The notes beneath the pieces were generated by a model, which saw only the letters and a list, made by a program, of their open reading frames with translations, had not been told where the DNA came from and searched no databases. Below are positions 34,098 through 41,401 of a DNA stretch of 54,852 nucleotides, in pieces. A program made the translations under genes and the position numbers. Numbering within the stretch: the stretch's first letter is position 1; each line of letters starts with the position of its first letter. Source of the DNA: Paenibacillus alginolyticus DSM 5050 = NBRC 15375 (lineage in GTDB: Bacteria > Bacillota > Bacilli > Paenibacillales > NBRC-103111); contig NZ_AUGY01000054.1 in assembly GCF_000422905.1 (NCBI RefSeq), positions 1 to 54,852 on the forward strand, read 5' to 3'.

Positions 34098-35551
34098 TTC
34101 TTCATCTCCTTCCGCCATTTCCGCAGTGGTTTTAGGTAATTCGGACGCGTTTTCATCCATATTAAAGGGCCGCGGATAAAGAGGTCGATCCAATCCTTCC
34201 CATAAAAAGGGGCAATCGGCGCTAAATAAGGTTGACCTAATGACGTTAATCCATGGAGATGTGCAAGAATCCCAATCAGCCCGATCACGATTCCCGGCAA
34301 CCCAAGAAACGATGAAAGGATAAGAAGAAGAACTTGCATCAGCACCATGGATTTTGTTATTTGATAATTGGGAACTAAAAAGAAAGCAATAGCGGATATA
34401 CCCATCAAAACAATCAATACTTTACTTGCAAAGCCTGCTTCTACAGCCGCTTGTCCAATGACGATACCACCGATAACCCCTAACGTTTGACTGGTTTTGG
34501 TCGGCATTCGCAAACTTGCTTCTTTGATGATTTCCAGCGTTATGATCATGAAAAATCCTTCCGTAAACGGAGTAAAGGGCAATTTGCTTCTCGATTCCAA
34601 TAATACGAAAAGAATCGGCAGCGGAACCATTTGGTAATGAAATGTCGTTAACGCAACATAAAATGGAATCATCGTTAAAGAAATAATAAAACTTCCGTAC
34701 CGGATTAAACGTAAAAAACTGGCTACCGGCCAACGAAGGAAGTAGTCTTCCGGCGATTGCATTAGATGAAAAAAAGTAATGGGAGCAATTAAGGCAAACG
34801 GTGAATTGGAGACCAATAGCGTCAGCTTTCCCTCACCTAAGGCGTAGGCGCAGGCATCCGGCCGATCCGTTTGTAGTAACTGCGGAAAGACCGTATGATG
34901 ATGATCTTCAATAAAAGCTGCAAGCTGAGAGGAGTCTAAAAATTGATCGAAATCCACACTTTCAATTTTCTTTCTTGCAAGGGAAACAAATTCCGGATTA
35001 ATTAATCCGTCTATGTACAGTAACACAACTCTCGTTTTACTCAGTGAACCGACAGTGAAGCTTTCCGTTTTTAATGTCGTTATAGGTAAACGCCTGCGCA
35101 ACATTGTAATGTTTTTATCGATTTGTTCGCTGAAGCTGTCTTTCGCTCCATATATAACAGTTTCCGTTTGGGAAGTTTCAACTGCCCGACCAAGAGGATT
35201 TTCCAGTTGAACGCCTAACCATTGATCGTTGACTAAATCGTTTAGAAGAATAAATCCTTGCATTATTTTTTGTTGAGCATCTTCGATCGAAATAACTTCC
35301 GAAACTTTGGCATTGGTTATGCATGAAGAAAGCGAATTGCCGGCAGATCGATGAAGTGGCTGAATAATCGCCTCGTTTAAACGCTCTTGATCGATTAACG
35401 TTTTTATGTATAAAAGATGGACTGAAGCACTGGTACCCATTCTGTGCTCAACGACTTCGGCATCATCCATATGGTTTAATTTCTGTTTTAATTCATCAAG
35501 CCATGTGGACATTTGATGATTATTCATTTGAGGGTCATATTTTTCATCCAT
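34094..35551 (-). CDS. gerAA: Germinant receptor subunit GerAA
   Basis: ATG 35551 has TGGAGAAG upstream; longer in-frame starts to 35584 are less well placed. About 485 residues: a soluble N-terminal region of about 240 residues (SASVHLLYIKTLIDQERLNE, VVLLYIDGLINPE), then four to five membrane segments with SPEDYFLRWPVASFLRLIRY and LPFTPFTEGFFMIITLEI, and a cytoplasmic tail ending in basic residues. These are GerA-family hallmarks (A subunit oligomerises to form the ion channel). A possible forespore (sigma-G-like) promoter lies on the minus strand near 35620-35655 but is not certain. Confidence 0.92.
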   Translation of the reverse strand: MDEKYDPQMNNHQMSTWLDELKQKLNHMDDAEVVEHRMGTSASVHLLYIKTLIDQERLNEAIIQPLHRSAGNSLSSCITNAKVSEVISIEDAQQKIMQGFILLNDLVNDQWLGVQLENPLGRAVETSQTETVIYGAKDSFSEQIDKNITMLRRRLPITTLKTESFTVGSLSKTRVVLLYIDGLINPEFVSLARKKIESVDFDQFLDSSQLAAFIEDHHHTVFPQLLQTDRPDACAYALGEGKLTLLVSNSPFALIAPITFFHLMQSPEDYFLRWPVASFLRLIRYGSFIISLTMIPFYVALTTFHYQMVPLPILFVLLESRSKLPFTPFTEGFFMIITLEIIKEASLRMPTKTSQTLGVIGGIVIGQAAVEAGFASKVLIVLMGISAIAFFLVPNYQITKSMVLMQVLLLILSSFLGLPGIVIGLIGILAHLHGLTSLGQPYLAPIAPFYGKDWIDLFIRGPLIWMKTRPNYLKPLRKWRKEMKK

Positions 35552-36008
35552 AGTCTTCTCCATCATTAAAGTAATCAAAATCATCTGGTATTATCTTGCT
35601 CTGTAATCGAAAAATAATACGACCGGCAATTTGTATTTCAAGCCGCATAACGTTTCGGGTTTGATTGCTCTCAAGTCATTACATGGTTGATTGGGTGTTC
35701 GCTCTCAAAGTATAGCTGCCCCCCGTTATCGGGGCGCATACTTCGTCTGCCGGTGCCAACTTTTGCAACCTCCAGCTTTGCGGATAGCGCACCGGTTCAA
35801 TTAGACAGCGGAAAACTTCAAAATAATCGGGTGCTGATTCCTTTGCGGGCTGTATCGGAGAATTTGGGTGCTGATGTACAGTGGAATCACAACATCTAAA
35901 TATGCCAAAGGGCTATAGAGATTCGATTATAAGAGCCTTCGAACTAAACACCTCGGCGAACGTTTGTTGAATGGAACGAATGGAACTTTTATAAATGATT
36001 GTAAAAAG
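35552..36008 (+). pseudogene. Copper-amine-oxidase-like stalk domain fragment
   Basis: Within this stretch, at about 35740-35900, the plus strand reads ADSAPVQLDSGKLQNNRVLI, PLRAVSENLGADVQWNHN before a stop. This is the N-terminal half of the copper amine oxidase N-terminal-like (stalk) domain common in exported Paenibacillus proteins (I.L..G.....RVLVPLRAVSEALGA.V.W). The signal peptide and the rest of the protein are missing. Confidence 0.55.
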
Positions 36009-36035
36009 TGTTCAAAACATATTTGTCACCCAACA
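36009..36035. repeat. Decayed Tn7-like L-type tip site (end of E3)
   Basis: GTTCAAAACATATTTGTCAC and tip CCCAACA match the tip site of the other L ends. The two inner sites and the AGCCAGCAAAC hairpin are missing, so only the tip remains. Confidence 0.5.
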
Positions 36036-36041
36036 GTTTCT

Positions 36042-36070
36042 TGTTGGGTGACAAATTAAGTTTTGAAGTA
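36042..36070. repeat. Tn7-like R-type tip site (start of E4)
   Basis: TGTTGGGTGACAAATTAAG then TTTTGAAGTA. Only one site remains, followed by AAGTAGGCATTCACTCTATTG, which matches the sequence following the E1 R end. Gap to the facing tip: 6 bases (GTTTCT). Confidence 0.5.
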
Positions 36071-36238
36071 AAGTAGGCATTCACTCTATTGGGTGAACGC
36101 TTATTATATTTTCTTGTATTGAGGAAGTCCTTAGTAGTCGTATGGAAGCAAGTCATTCAACCCGGGGTGATTAAACGAACGGGCAGGATAGTTGTAAGGA
36201 TTGCTTGAATACCGCGTGAAAGAAATAGTAAAAATGAA

Positions 36239-36269
36239 TTGACATTGGAGTTTACTCCAATGCTATTGT
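36239..36269 (+). promoter_or_regulatory. MerR-type promoter with 19-bp spacer and operator dyad
   Basis: -35 TTGACA (36239-36244) and -10 TATTGT (36264-36269) are separated by 19 bases, the overlong spacer typical of MerR-controlled promoters. The spacer holds the perfect dyad ATTGGAGT-TT-ACTCCAAT (36244-36261). The expected transcription start falls at or next to the ATG at 36276. Confidence 0.8.
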
Positions 36270-36275
36270 GAATGT

Positions 36276-36749
36276 ATGGAAAAACAATATTCTATAAAAG
36301 AGGCTTCACGGATACTTGGTATTCCGAAGGATACGCTTCGGTACTATGACCGTATTGGAATCGTATCGCCGTCCCGAGAACACAATTCTTACCGCAGGTA
36401 TTCTAAGGACGACCTCTTCGATTTGATGAATATTCAAATCATGCAGTATGCGGACTTTTCTCTAGAAGAAATCAAGGGGAAGTTTCAGTTCCACAGAATG
36501 CAGAGTGTAGATCCTGCTTATTGCCAGGAGGTCGCTGAATTCCTTGATGCCAAAAAAGCAGAAACGCGCAAGAAAATTGCACATCTTGAAAAGGTCAGTC
36601 AGTTGCTCGACGTAGCAGTTGAAACGCTAAGGGACTTTAATCATGAAAGTGACCAGCGGCTGGCAGTGTTCGTTCGGGAGATTTACCGGGATCTTCACAA
36701 GAAAGATCCTGGAATAACTAAGGAGGATTGTGATGGACATCAAAATTAA
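36276..36749 (+). CDS. MerR-family transcriptional regulator
   Basis: ATG 36276 has no ribosome binding site and lies 7 bases after the -10 element, so the mRNA is probably leaderless. 157 residues: N-terminal winged HTH (YSIKEASRILGIPKDTLRYY, DRIGIVSPSR.., YRRYSKDDLFDL), wing with LEEIKGKF, then a long dimerisation helix (KAETRKKIAHLEKVSQLLDV) and a short C-terminal effector part without cysteine pairs, so probably an organic-ligand rather than metal sensor. It should bind the dyad in its own promoter. It overlaps the next gene by 17 bases. Confidence 0.9.
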   Translation: MEKQYSIKEASRILGIPKDTLRYYDRIGIVSPSREHNSYRRYSKDDLFDLMNIQIMQYADFSLEEIKGKFQFHRMQSVDPAYCQEVAEFLDAKKAETRKKIAHLEKVSQLLDVAVETLRDFNHESDQRLAVFVREIYRDLHKKDPGITKEDCDGHQN

Positions 36750-37179
36750 GAATTATTATTATCTGATTGCTGGCGTTCTTGCGATACTGTTTGCCGTTAC
36801 GCACGCTTGGAACGGGCAATCCGCTGTACTGCCGACGCTCTTTGTGAATGATATAGCCATGGATACACGGATAATATTTAGGTATGTCTGGCACATTATC
36901 ACCGCAGAGAATCTGGTCTTCGGCATTGTATTCATTATCCTGTCATTTCAAAGCGAGCGATCGAAGATCCGGTCTGCTGCATGGACGATCGCGTCACTTC
37001 TGCTCGTTCGTCTGATGGTCATTCTCGGCGTAACGGCATTTTATGATGTTTCGGCACTTACGGATACGTTAATCGATTCGATTGCCATCCTAATCTATGT
37101 CGCTTTCATCATATTGGGCATAAGAATGAAGAAAAAAGAGTTCGGAGGTCAATCGCCACAAACCAATAGGAAGGTTTGA
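36733..37179 (+). CDS. Small membrane protein co-transcribed with the MerR regulator
   Basis: ATG 36733 follows AAGGAGG inside the end of the MerR gene. About 148 residues with four hydrophobic segments (YYYLIAGVLAILFAVTHAWN, NLVFGIVFIILSF, AAWTIASLLLVRLMVILGV, SIAILIYVAFIILGI) and a basic tail. I do not recognise a named family. Translational overlap with the regulator suggests that it is the regulated target. Confidence 0.75.
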   Translation: MDIKIKNYYYLIAGVLAILFAVTHAWNGQSAVLPTLFVNDIAMDTRIIFRYVWHIITAENLVFGIVFIILSFQSERSKIRSAAWTIASLLLVRLMVILGVTAFYDVSALTDTLIDSIAILIYVAFIILGIRMKKKEFGGQSPQTNRKV

Positions 37180-37187
37180 AGAACTAA

Positions 37188-37331
37188 ACTGCGTTTCACT
37201 GCCAGTGATTTACCTAAATTCTGCAATTAAAAGCTATGCAAAAAGCAACGTCCAATCTGGTAATTGGAACGAACATGAATCTATTAGTAAGGCATTGCGT
37301 GGAAAAATCCATATTCAACACAACCTAAAGG
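37188..37331 (+). pseudogene. Possible GNAT-type acetyltransferase N-terminal remnant
   Basis: One frame reads LPVIYLNSAIKSYAKSNVQS, GNWNEHESISKALRGK. The YA..NVQSGNW...ES pattern is reminiscent of the first helix of some GNAT acetyltransferases. No start or remaining domain was found. Confidence 0.3.
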
Positions 37332-37336
37332 AAGTT

Positions 37337-37365
37337 GCAACAAGGAAAAGAATATGATAATATTC
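37337..37365 (+). promoter_or_regulatory. SigA-type promoter of the Lsa-type gene leader
   Basis: TTGCAA (37337-37342), a 17-base spacer, and TAATAT (37360-37365). Transcription would start near 37372, giving a leader of about 230 bases before the GTG at 37600. Confidence 0.6.
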
Positions 37366-37435
37366 AACTACATTTAACGATTGGAGATGAAGAGGATAAT
37401 GTAATATTTCTTGCCCTTTTTCTAAGAATAGAACA

Positions 37436-37579
37436 GTGCTTGTTTTATTTCTTATTGGCAAGAAAGTTACCTTATTCTTTTCACTCAAACTATATCCTTT
37501 TTCATACCCTGGCCCGGGTTGAATTTGTCGTATTTTTTTGAGCTGCAGGAAAGGTAACTTTCTTGCAGCTTTTTTTTTT
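37436..37579 (+). promoter_or_regulatory. Attenuator with leader peptide upstream of the ABC-F gene
   Basis: A terminator hairpin, arms 37541-37553 and 37558-37570 with a 4-base loop and one G-U pair, is followed by nine T (37571-37579), 20 bases before the gene's start. Its 3' arm overlaps 37551-37566, which is perfectly complementary over 16 bases to 37458-37473 (GCAAGAAAGTTACCTT). The two pairings exclude each other, giving terminator and antiterminator forms. A 28-codon frame starting GTG 37436 and ending TGA 37520 covers the upstream arm; an alternative very short ATGAAGAGGATAATGTAA frame lies at 37388. The design fits ribosome-stalling control by antibiotics, as known for related vmlR/lsa-type genes. 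Confidence 0.7.
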
Positions 37580-37599
37580 CGACAAAGGAGGATATCGGA

Positions 37600-39084
37600 G
37601 TGTCTACTATTAACGTATCAAACCTGACCTTTGCCTATGAAGGCAGCTACGACAACATCTTTGAAAACGTCAGTTTTATGATGGATACTGACTGGAAATT
37701 GGGCTTTACAGGGAGAAATGGCCGGGGGAAAACGACGTTTCTCCAACTATTGCTCGGCAAGCATGAATACAGCGGCTATATTTCGTCGCAGGTAGAGTTT
37801 GAATATTTTCCATTCCATGTGGAGCGCAAGGAAAGTCTAACGTATGAAGTAATTGAAGATATTTTCCCGGACTATGAGCACTGGCAATTAATACGGGAGT
37901 TTTCGCTACTAAAAGTGTCCGAGGACGTTTTGTATCGCCCTTTCAATTCGTTGTCCAACGGAGAACAGACCAAGGTGCTGCTAGCGACCTTGTTCATTAA
38001 GGAAAACAGCTTCCTGCTCATTGACGAGCCGACAAACCACCTAGATATGAATGCGAGGAAGCTTGTAAGCCAATATTTGAGATCAAAGAGCGGGTTCATT
38101 CTTGTATCTCATGACAGAGCGTTTCTCGATCATTGCGTCGATCACATTCTCTCCATCAACAAAACCAATATCGAGATCCAGAAAGGTAATTTTTCGAGCT
38201 GGTGGGGAAATAAGCGGAGGCAGGATCAGTTCGAACTTGCGACGGACGAAAAACTCCGTAAGGACATCAAACGGTTGTCCGATTCGTCCAGACGTACTGG
38301 GGATTGGGCGCATGCAGTAGAAAAAAGCAAAAACGGCACAAGAAATTCCGGCTCCAAAATCGATAAAGGCTATGTAGGCCACAAAGCCGCCAAGATGATG
38401 AAGCGCTCGAAATCGATTGAACAAAGGCAGCAATCAGCCATCGAAGAGAAATCCAAGCTTCTGAAAAATATTGAAAGCTCAGAAAGTCTGGAGATTACGC
38501 AGCTCTCTTATCATAAGCCTCAACTTGTGGAGCTGGATGCGGTTTCGATTTATTACGGGGAAAGACAGGTATGCGAGAATGTAAGCTTTACGATTGAGCC
38601 AGGCGAATCCATTGCGCTAATAGGCCCGAACGGTTCGGGAAAATCTTCGATTCTCAAGCTGATATGTGGTGAGGGGCTAAGCTACACTGGAAGCTTACGG
38701 AAGGATAGCCAGCTTCGAATATCGTACGTATCACAGGATACTTCCCACCTTCGTGGAAATTTGTCGGACTATGCTAGGGAGCATGGAATTGACGAAAGTT
38801 TGTTTAAATCGATTCTTAGGAAACTTAATTTCTCCAGATCGCAGTTTGAAAAGGATATGTCGGCGTTTAGCGGCGGCCAGAAGAAAAAGGTGCTGATCGC
38901 CAAAAGCTTGAGCGAGCAAGTGCATTTGCATATTTGGGACGAACCGCTTAACTTTATTGACGTCATCTCGCGTATGCAAATCGAAGAACTGCTGCTTGAG
39001 CATAACCCAACCATTCTATTCGTGGAGCATGACAGCGAGTTTTGCAAGAATATCGCAACAAAGATTGTAGAACTGACAAACTAA
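37600..39084 (+). CDS. Lsa-family ABC-F ribosomal protection protein
   Basis: GTG 37600 follows AAAGGAGG at 37585. 494 residues, two ABC domains and no membrane segment. Domain 1: Walker A GRNGRGKTT, signature LSNGEQ, Walker B LLIDEPTNHLD. Linker about 190-305, charged helical. Domain 2: Walker A GPNGSGKSS, signature FSGGQKKK, Walker B HIWDEPLNFID. The opening STINVSNLTFAYEGSYDNIF is typical of Lsa proteins, which confer resistance to lincosamides, streptogramin A and pleuromutilins by displacing the drug from the 50S subunit. An attenuator precedes it, consistent with drug induction. Spectrum cannot be read from sequence. Confidence 0.88.
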   Translation: MSTINVSNLTFAYEGSYDNIFENVSFMMDTDWKLGFTGRNGRGKTTFLQLLLGKHEYSGYISSQVEFEYFPFHVERKESLTYEVIEDIFPDYEHWQLIREFSLLKVSEDVLYRPFNSLSNGEQTKVLLATLFIKENSFLLIDEPTNHLDMNARKLVSQYLRSKSGFILVSHDRAFLDHCVDHILSINKTNIEIQKGNFSSWWGNKRRQDQFELATDEKLRKDIKRLSDSSRRTGDWAHAVEKSKNGTRNSGSKIDKGYVGHKAAKMMKRSKSIEQRQQSAIEEKSKLLKNIESSESLEITQLSYHKPQLVELDAVSIYYGERQVCENVSFTIEPGESIALIGPNGSGKSSILKLICGEGLSYTGSLRKDSQLRISYVSQDTSHLRGNLSDYAREHGIDESLFKSILRKLNFSRSQFEKDMSAFSGGQKKKVLIAKSLSEQVHLHIWDEPLNFIDVISRMQIEELLLEHNPTILFVEHDSEFCKNIATKIVELTN

Positions 39085-39097
39085 CCTTTCTTGGAGG

Positions 39098-39394
39098 ATG
39101 AGGGCAATGATGATTGAGGTTGAAGTTGAGGTTGTAGATGATTTTGTGAACCTGTTCATTTCGAATGAGAAGGTTCACGAAAATATAATCTCGGTTTCTA
39201 ATGTTTCGCAATTTAGAAGGAACATCGGGGAGGCCCCGTTATCAACGGTAAAACGTCACATTTGTGGCAACTGTACCACGGGAATCATGCTCTCGTCTTT
39301 TACTTTTAAGAGGCGGGAGCTTTTTTATTTTAGCTTGTCAAAATCAGATGACAAGAGCTTGAGGACATTCCCGATTTTGACAAGAACATTATGA
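39098..39394 (+). CDS. Doubtful small frame after the ABC-F gene
   Basis: ATG 39098/39107 follows TTGGAGGATGAGGG. The frame begins MIEVEVEVVDDFVNLFISNE and runs through a hairpin (39283-39325) into IS21-like end repeats, so its 3' part is surely not genuine coding. It may be the start of a lost gene whose end was replaced. No family recognised. Confidence 0.2.
   Translation: MRAMMIEVEVEVVDDFVNLFISNEKVHENIISVSNVSQFRRNIGEAPLSTVKRHICGNCTTGIMLSSFTFKRRELFYFSLSKSDDKSLRTFPILTRTL
39283..39328 (+). terminator. Terminator downstream of the ABC-F gene
   Basis: GCTCTCGTCTTT pairs imperfectly with AAGAGGCGGGAGC, followed by TTTTTTATTTT. Confidence 0.55.
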
Positions 39395-39405
39395 CATCCC
39401 GACGG
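39334..39405. repeat. IS21-like end repeats without a transposase
   Basis: TTGTCAAAATCAGATGACAAG and TTTTGACAAGAACATTATGA occur as partial repeats, each followed by ACATTCCCGA or CATCCCGACGG. They resemble 30969-31064 in the same orientation. Confidence 0.45.
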
Positions 39406-39922
39406 ATCGCGCTACTAGATATGGATGGCTATGTAATCTTGGGCAAGTTAGTTGCAGGTTGAAACGGGCAGAATAGTTCCAATATGTGGTACCATTAATG
39501 AGCATAAAATTTGCATCGGGGGCTGGTTGTTATTAATAAAAAGAACGAAGTAATTAGGCGTTCACTCAACCGGGTGAACGCCTTTTTTTATAGTATAGGA
39601 AAATGAAGGAATTTGCACCGTCGTTCGAGCGGACAAAAAACCAGCATAACCACCAGCCATACAAGTATTAATGATTAGTATAGGGCAGGTGAAAAATAAT
39701 TCGTCTGTCCTATTTGCTGTTGAATGGCTCCAAATGATCGCAAAAGTGAAATAAAAAGGTCGTCATATTGGATGTGAGCCTCCATATGTTTACGGTAGAA
39801 TGAAAATACGCTCTCATTCCTTGATGGGGCTGGAATTGGAATCCCGGACCCGTTATGTTTCCGCGCAAGACAATTTCTGGCGGGAGTCAAACATTTCATT
39901 TGAGAAAAAGGAGGAATTTTCT
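39406..39922. other. Gene-free stretch with a GGCGTTCACTC hairpin
   Basis: The hairpin GGCGTTCACTC..GGGTGAACGCC with TTTTTTT (39556-39591) follows GAACGAAGTAATTA, and together they resemble what follows the Tn7-like R ends at 9212 and 36070, so this may be a fifth, strongly decayed end. The remainder (39600-39915) carries no convincing gene; AAGGAGG at 39909 serves the esterase. Confidence 0.4.
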
Positions 39923-41194
39923 ATGGGAAGAAGCTACTACTCAATCATCGAGATAACAGATCATGGTCCATACGTTACCAAACTGGTGCTGCCCATATCG
40001 GTGAACGTGAAGGCTGAAGAAGTGAAGCCGGAATGCTTTAGTGTATATGTGGAGCGGAAGGACAAGAAGGGCGAGATCCTGAAGCTTTCGAGGAACTGGT
40101 TAGAGAAGACGGAAAAGGAGTTAAGCAAGGGCTACTGCGTGGTGGAAGCCGCTTATCCTTCCTGTAGCCAGGGTGTACGAAGAGAGGAAGGGGAATTCGT
40201 GACTCTAGAAATGAAGTATGGACCGCTCGATTCCTTATCCGCTGCAATTGCCTGTCCGAGCGACTTCAACGAGTTTATCTTCAGCGATTATCGGATTACA
40301 CAGATTGCGGAAATTCCAGCGGAGGAAGAGAGGCTGACGGGATTGGTATTCGACCTGTGTGCAGGCAATACCATGAAACAGGCGGAGAAGTTCCTGCACG
40401 GCATTTCCTCCTATGAAGAGGAGCCGCTAAAGTATGGCTACTTCGTGCCGCAGACTGGAAACGGCAGGCGGCCACTCATCATCTGGTTGCACGGAGCTGG
40501 AGAGGGCGGACAGGATCCGACCATCGCTTATACGGGCAACAAGGTGGTGAACCTGGCCAGCGATGCAATCCAAGCGAAGTTTGGCGGAGCTTACATGTTG
40601 GTACCGCAGACACCGACCTTCTGGATGAACGACGGCAGCGGACAGTACGGCAGATCAGGTAAGTCCAAGTATGGAGTGGCTTTGAAGGCTCTGATTGATG
40701 AGTTCATTTTCAGGAATGATGCGGTAATCGACACTAACCGGATCTATATCGGCGGCTGCTCCAATGGGGGATTTATGACCATGCGTATGGTGCTGGACTA
40801 TCCGGATTTCTTCGCTGCTGCATATCCTGTTTGCGAAGCGCTGTTCAATGACGTCATCAGTGATGCGGATATTGAGGCGATTAAGCATGTGCCGATTTGG
40901 TTTACCCATTCCAAGGATGATTTGATTGTAAAACCGGAGGAAACTGTAATACCGACTTATAAGCGCTTGATTAAGGCTGGTGCGAAGAATGTGCATTTCT
41001 CGCTCTTTGATAAGGTTGTGGACATCCATGGCTTGTTTGCGGATGAAAAGGGAGAGCCGTTTAACTATATAGGGCATTTCTCCTGGATATATGCCTTGAA
41101 CGATGACTGTCACCTGGATTATGACGGGAAGTCGGTCGTGGTGGAGGGTAAGAAAGTATCTCTGATGGATTGGCTTGCTATGCAGAGCAAGTAA
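39923..41194 (+). CDS. Alpha/beta-hydrolase esterase/peptidase with N-terminal beta domain
   Basis: ATG 39923 follows AAAAAGGAGG; upstream in-frame starts lack such a site. 423 residues without a signal peptide. Residues 1-165 form an immunoglobulin-like N-terminal domain. The hydrolase domain begins YGYFVPQTGNGRRPLIIWLH with oxyanion-loop HGAGEGGQD; S280 in GGCSNGG is the nucleophile, the Asp in SKDDLIV and the His in YIGHFSW probably complete the triad. The arrangement matches prolyl-oligopeptidase-like/carbohydrate-esterase proteins of Paenibacillus and Clostridia. A deacetylating role on polysaccharide is plausible given the glycan clusters on either side but is not shown. Confidence 0.8.
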   Translation: MGRSYYSIIEITDHGPYVTKLVLPISVNVKAEEVKPECFSVYVERKDKKGEILKLSRNWLEKTEKELSKGYCVVEAAYPSCSQGVRREEGEFVTLEMKYGPLDSLSAAIACPSDFNEFIFSDYRITQIAEIPAEEERLTGLVFDLCAGNTMKQAEKFLHGISSYEEEPLKYGYFVPQTGNGRRPLIIWLHGAGEGGQDPTIAYTGNKVVNLASDAIQAKFGGAYMLVPQTPTFWMNDGSGQYGRSGKSKYGVALKALIDEFIFRNDAVIDTNRIYIGGCSNGGFMTMRMVLDYPDFFAAAYPVCEALFNDVISDADIEAIKHVPIWFTHSKDDLIVKPEETVIPTYKRLIKAGAKNVHFSLFDKVVDIHGLFADEKGEPFNYIGHFSWIYALNDDCHLDYDGKSVVVEGKKVSLMDWLAMQSK

Positions 41195-41279
41195 ACGAAA
41201 TTAGAATGTAGTTGAGTTTTAACCGGCAACAGCGGCCAGGCTTGGTCATTCACGTCCTAGTCCGCCGCTGTTGCTTTTA

Positions 41280-41345
41280 TCGGATCGCTTCATATGGCCC
41301 TAATGCGTCCAGCAGATCGAAACCATCGAATAATACGATTTAAAC
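41280..41345 (-). pseudogene. DJ-1/PfpI N-terminal remnant
   Basis: The minus strand reads IVLFDGFDLLDALGPYEAIR between stops, nearly the same as residues 5-24 of the intact DJ-1/PfpI protein at 42076-43092 (IVLFDGFDLLDAIAPYE). It is the scar of a second copy or a partial duplication. Confidence 0.65.
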
Positions 41346-41401
41346 ATGAGTGCTTTTGTCCTTGGATGCATCCTTATCTTCTTTTGTTTTCGGAGCAACC
41401 G

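Larger units (their letters stand above)
23202..36035. mobile_element. Unit E3: 12.8-kb Tn7-like-ended segment, heavily scarred
   Basis: The left boundary is the R-type end at 23202-23268 and the right boundary a single surviving L-type tip site at 36009-36035. Inside are fragments of at least five IS or transposon families, several pseudogenes, two intact oxidoreductase genes and a gerA operon. The right end is decayed, so calling this one former unit is less sure than for E1 and E2. Confidence 0.35.

Noticed and set aside
37335..37541. 68-codon frame upstream of the ABC-F gene
   Set aside because: It starts at the promoter itself and overlaps both attenuator arms; the 28-codon frame at 37436 fits the leader better.
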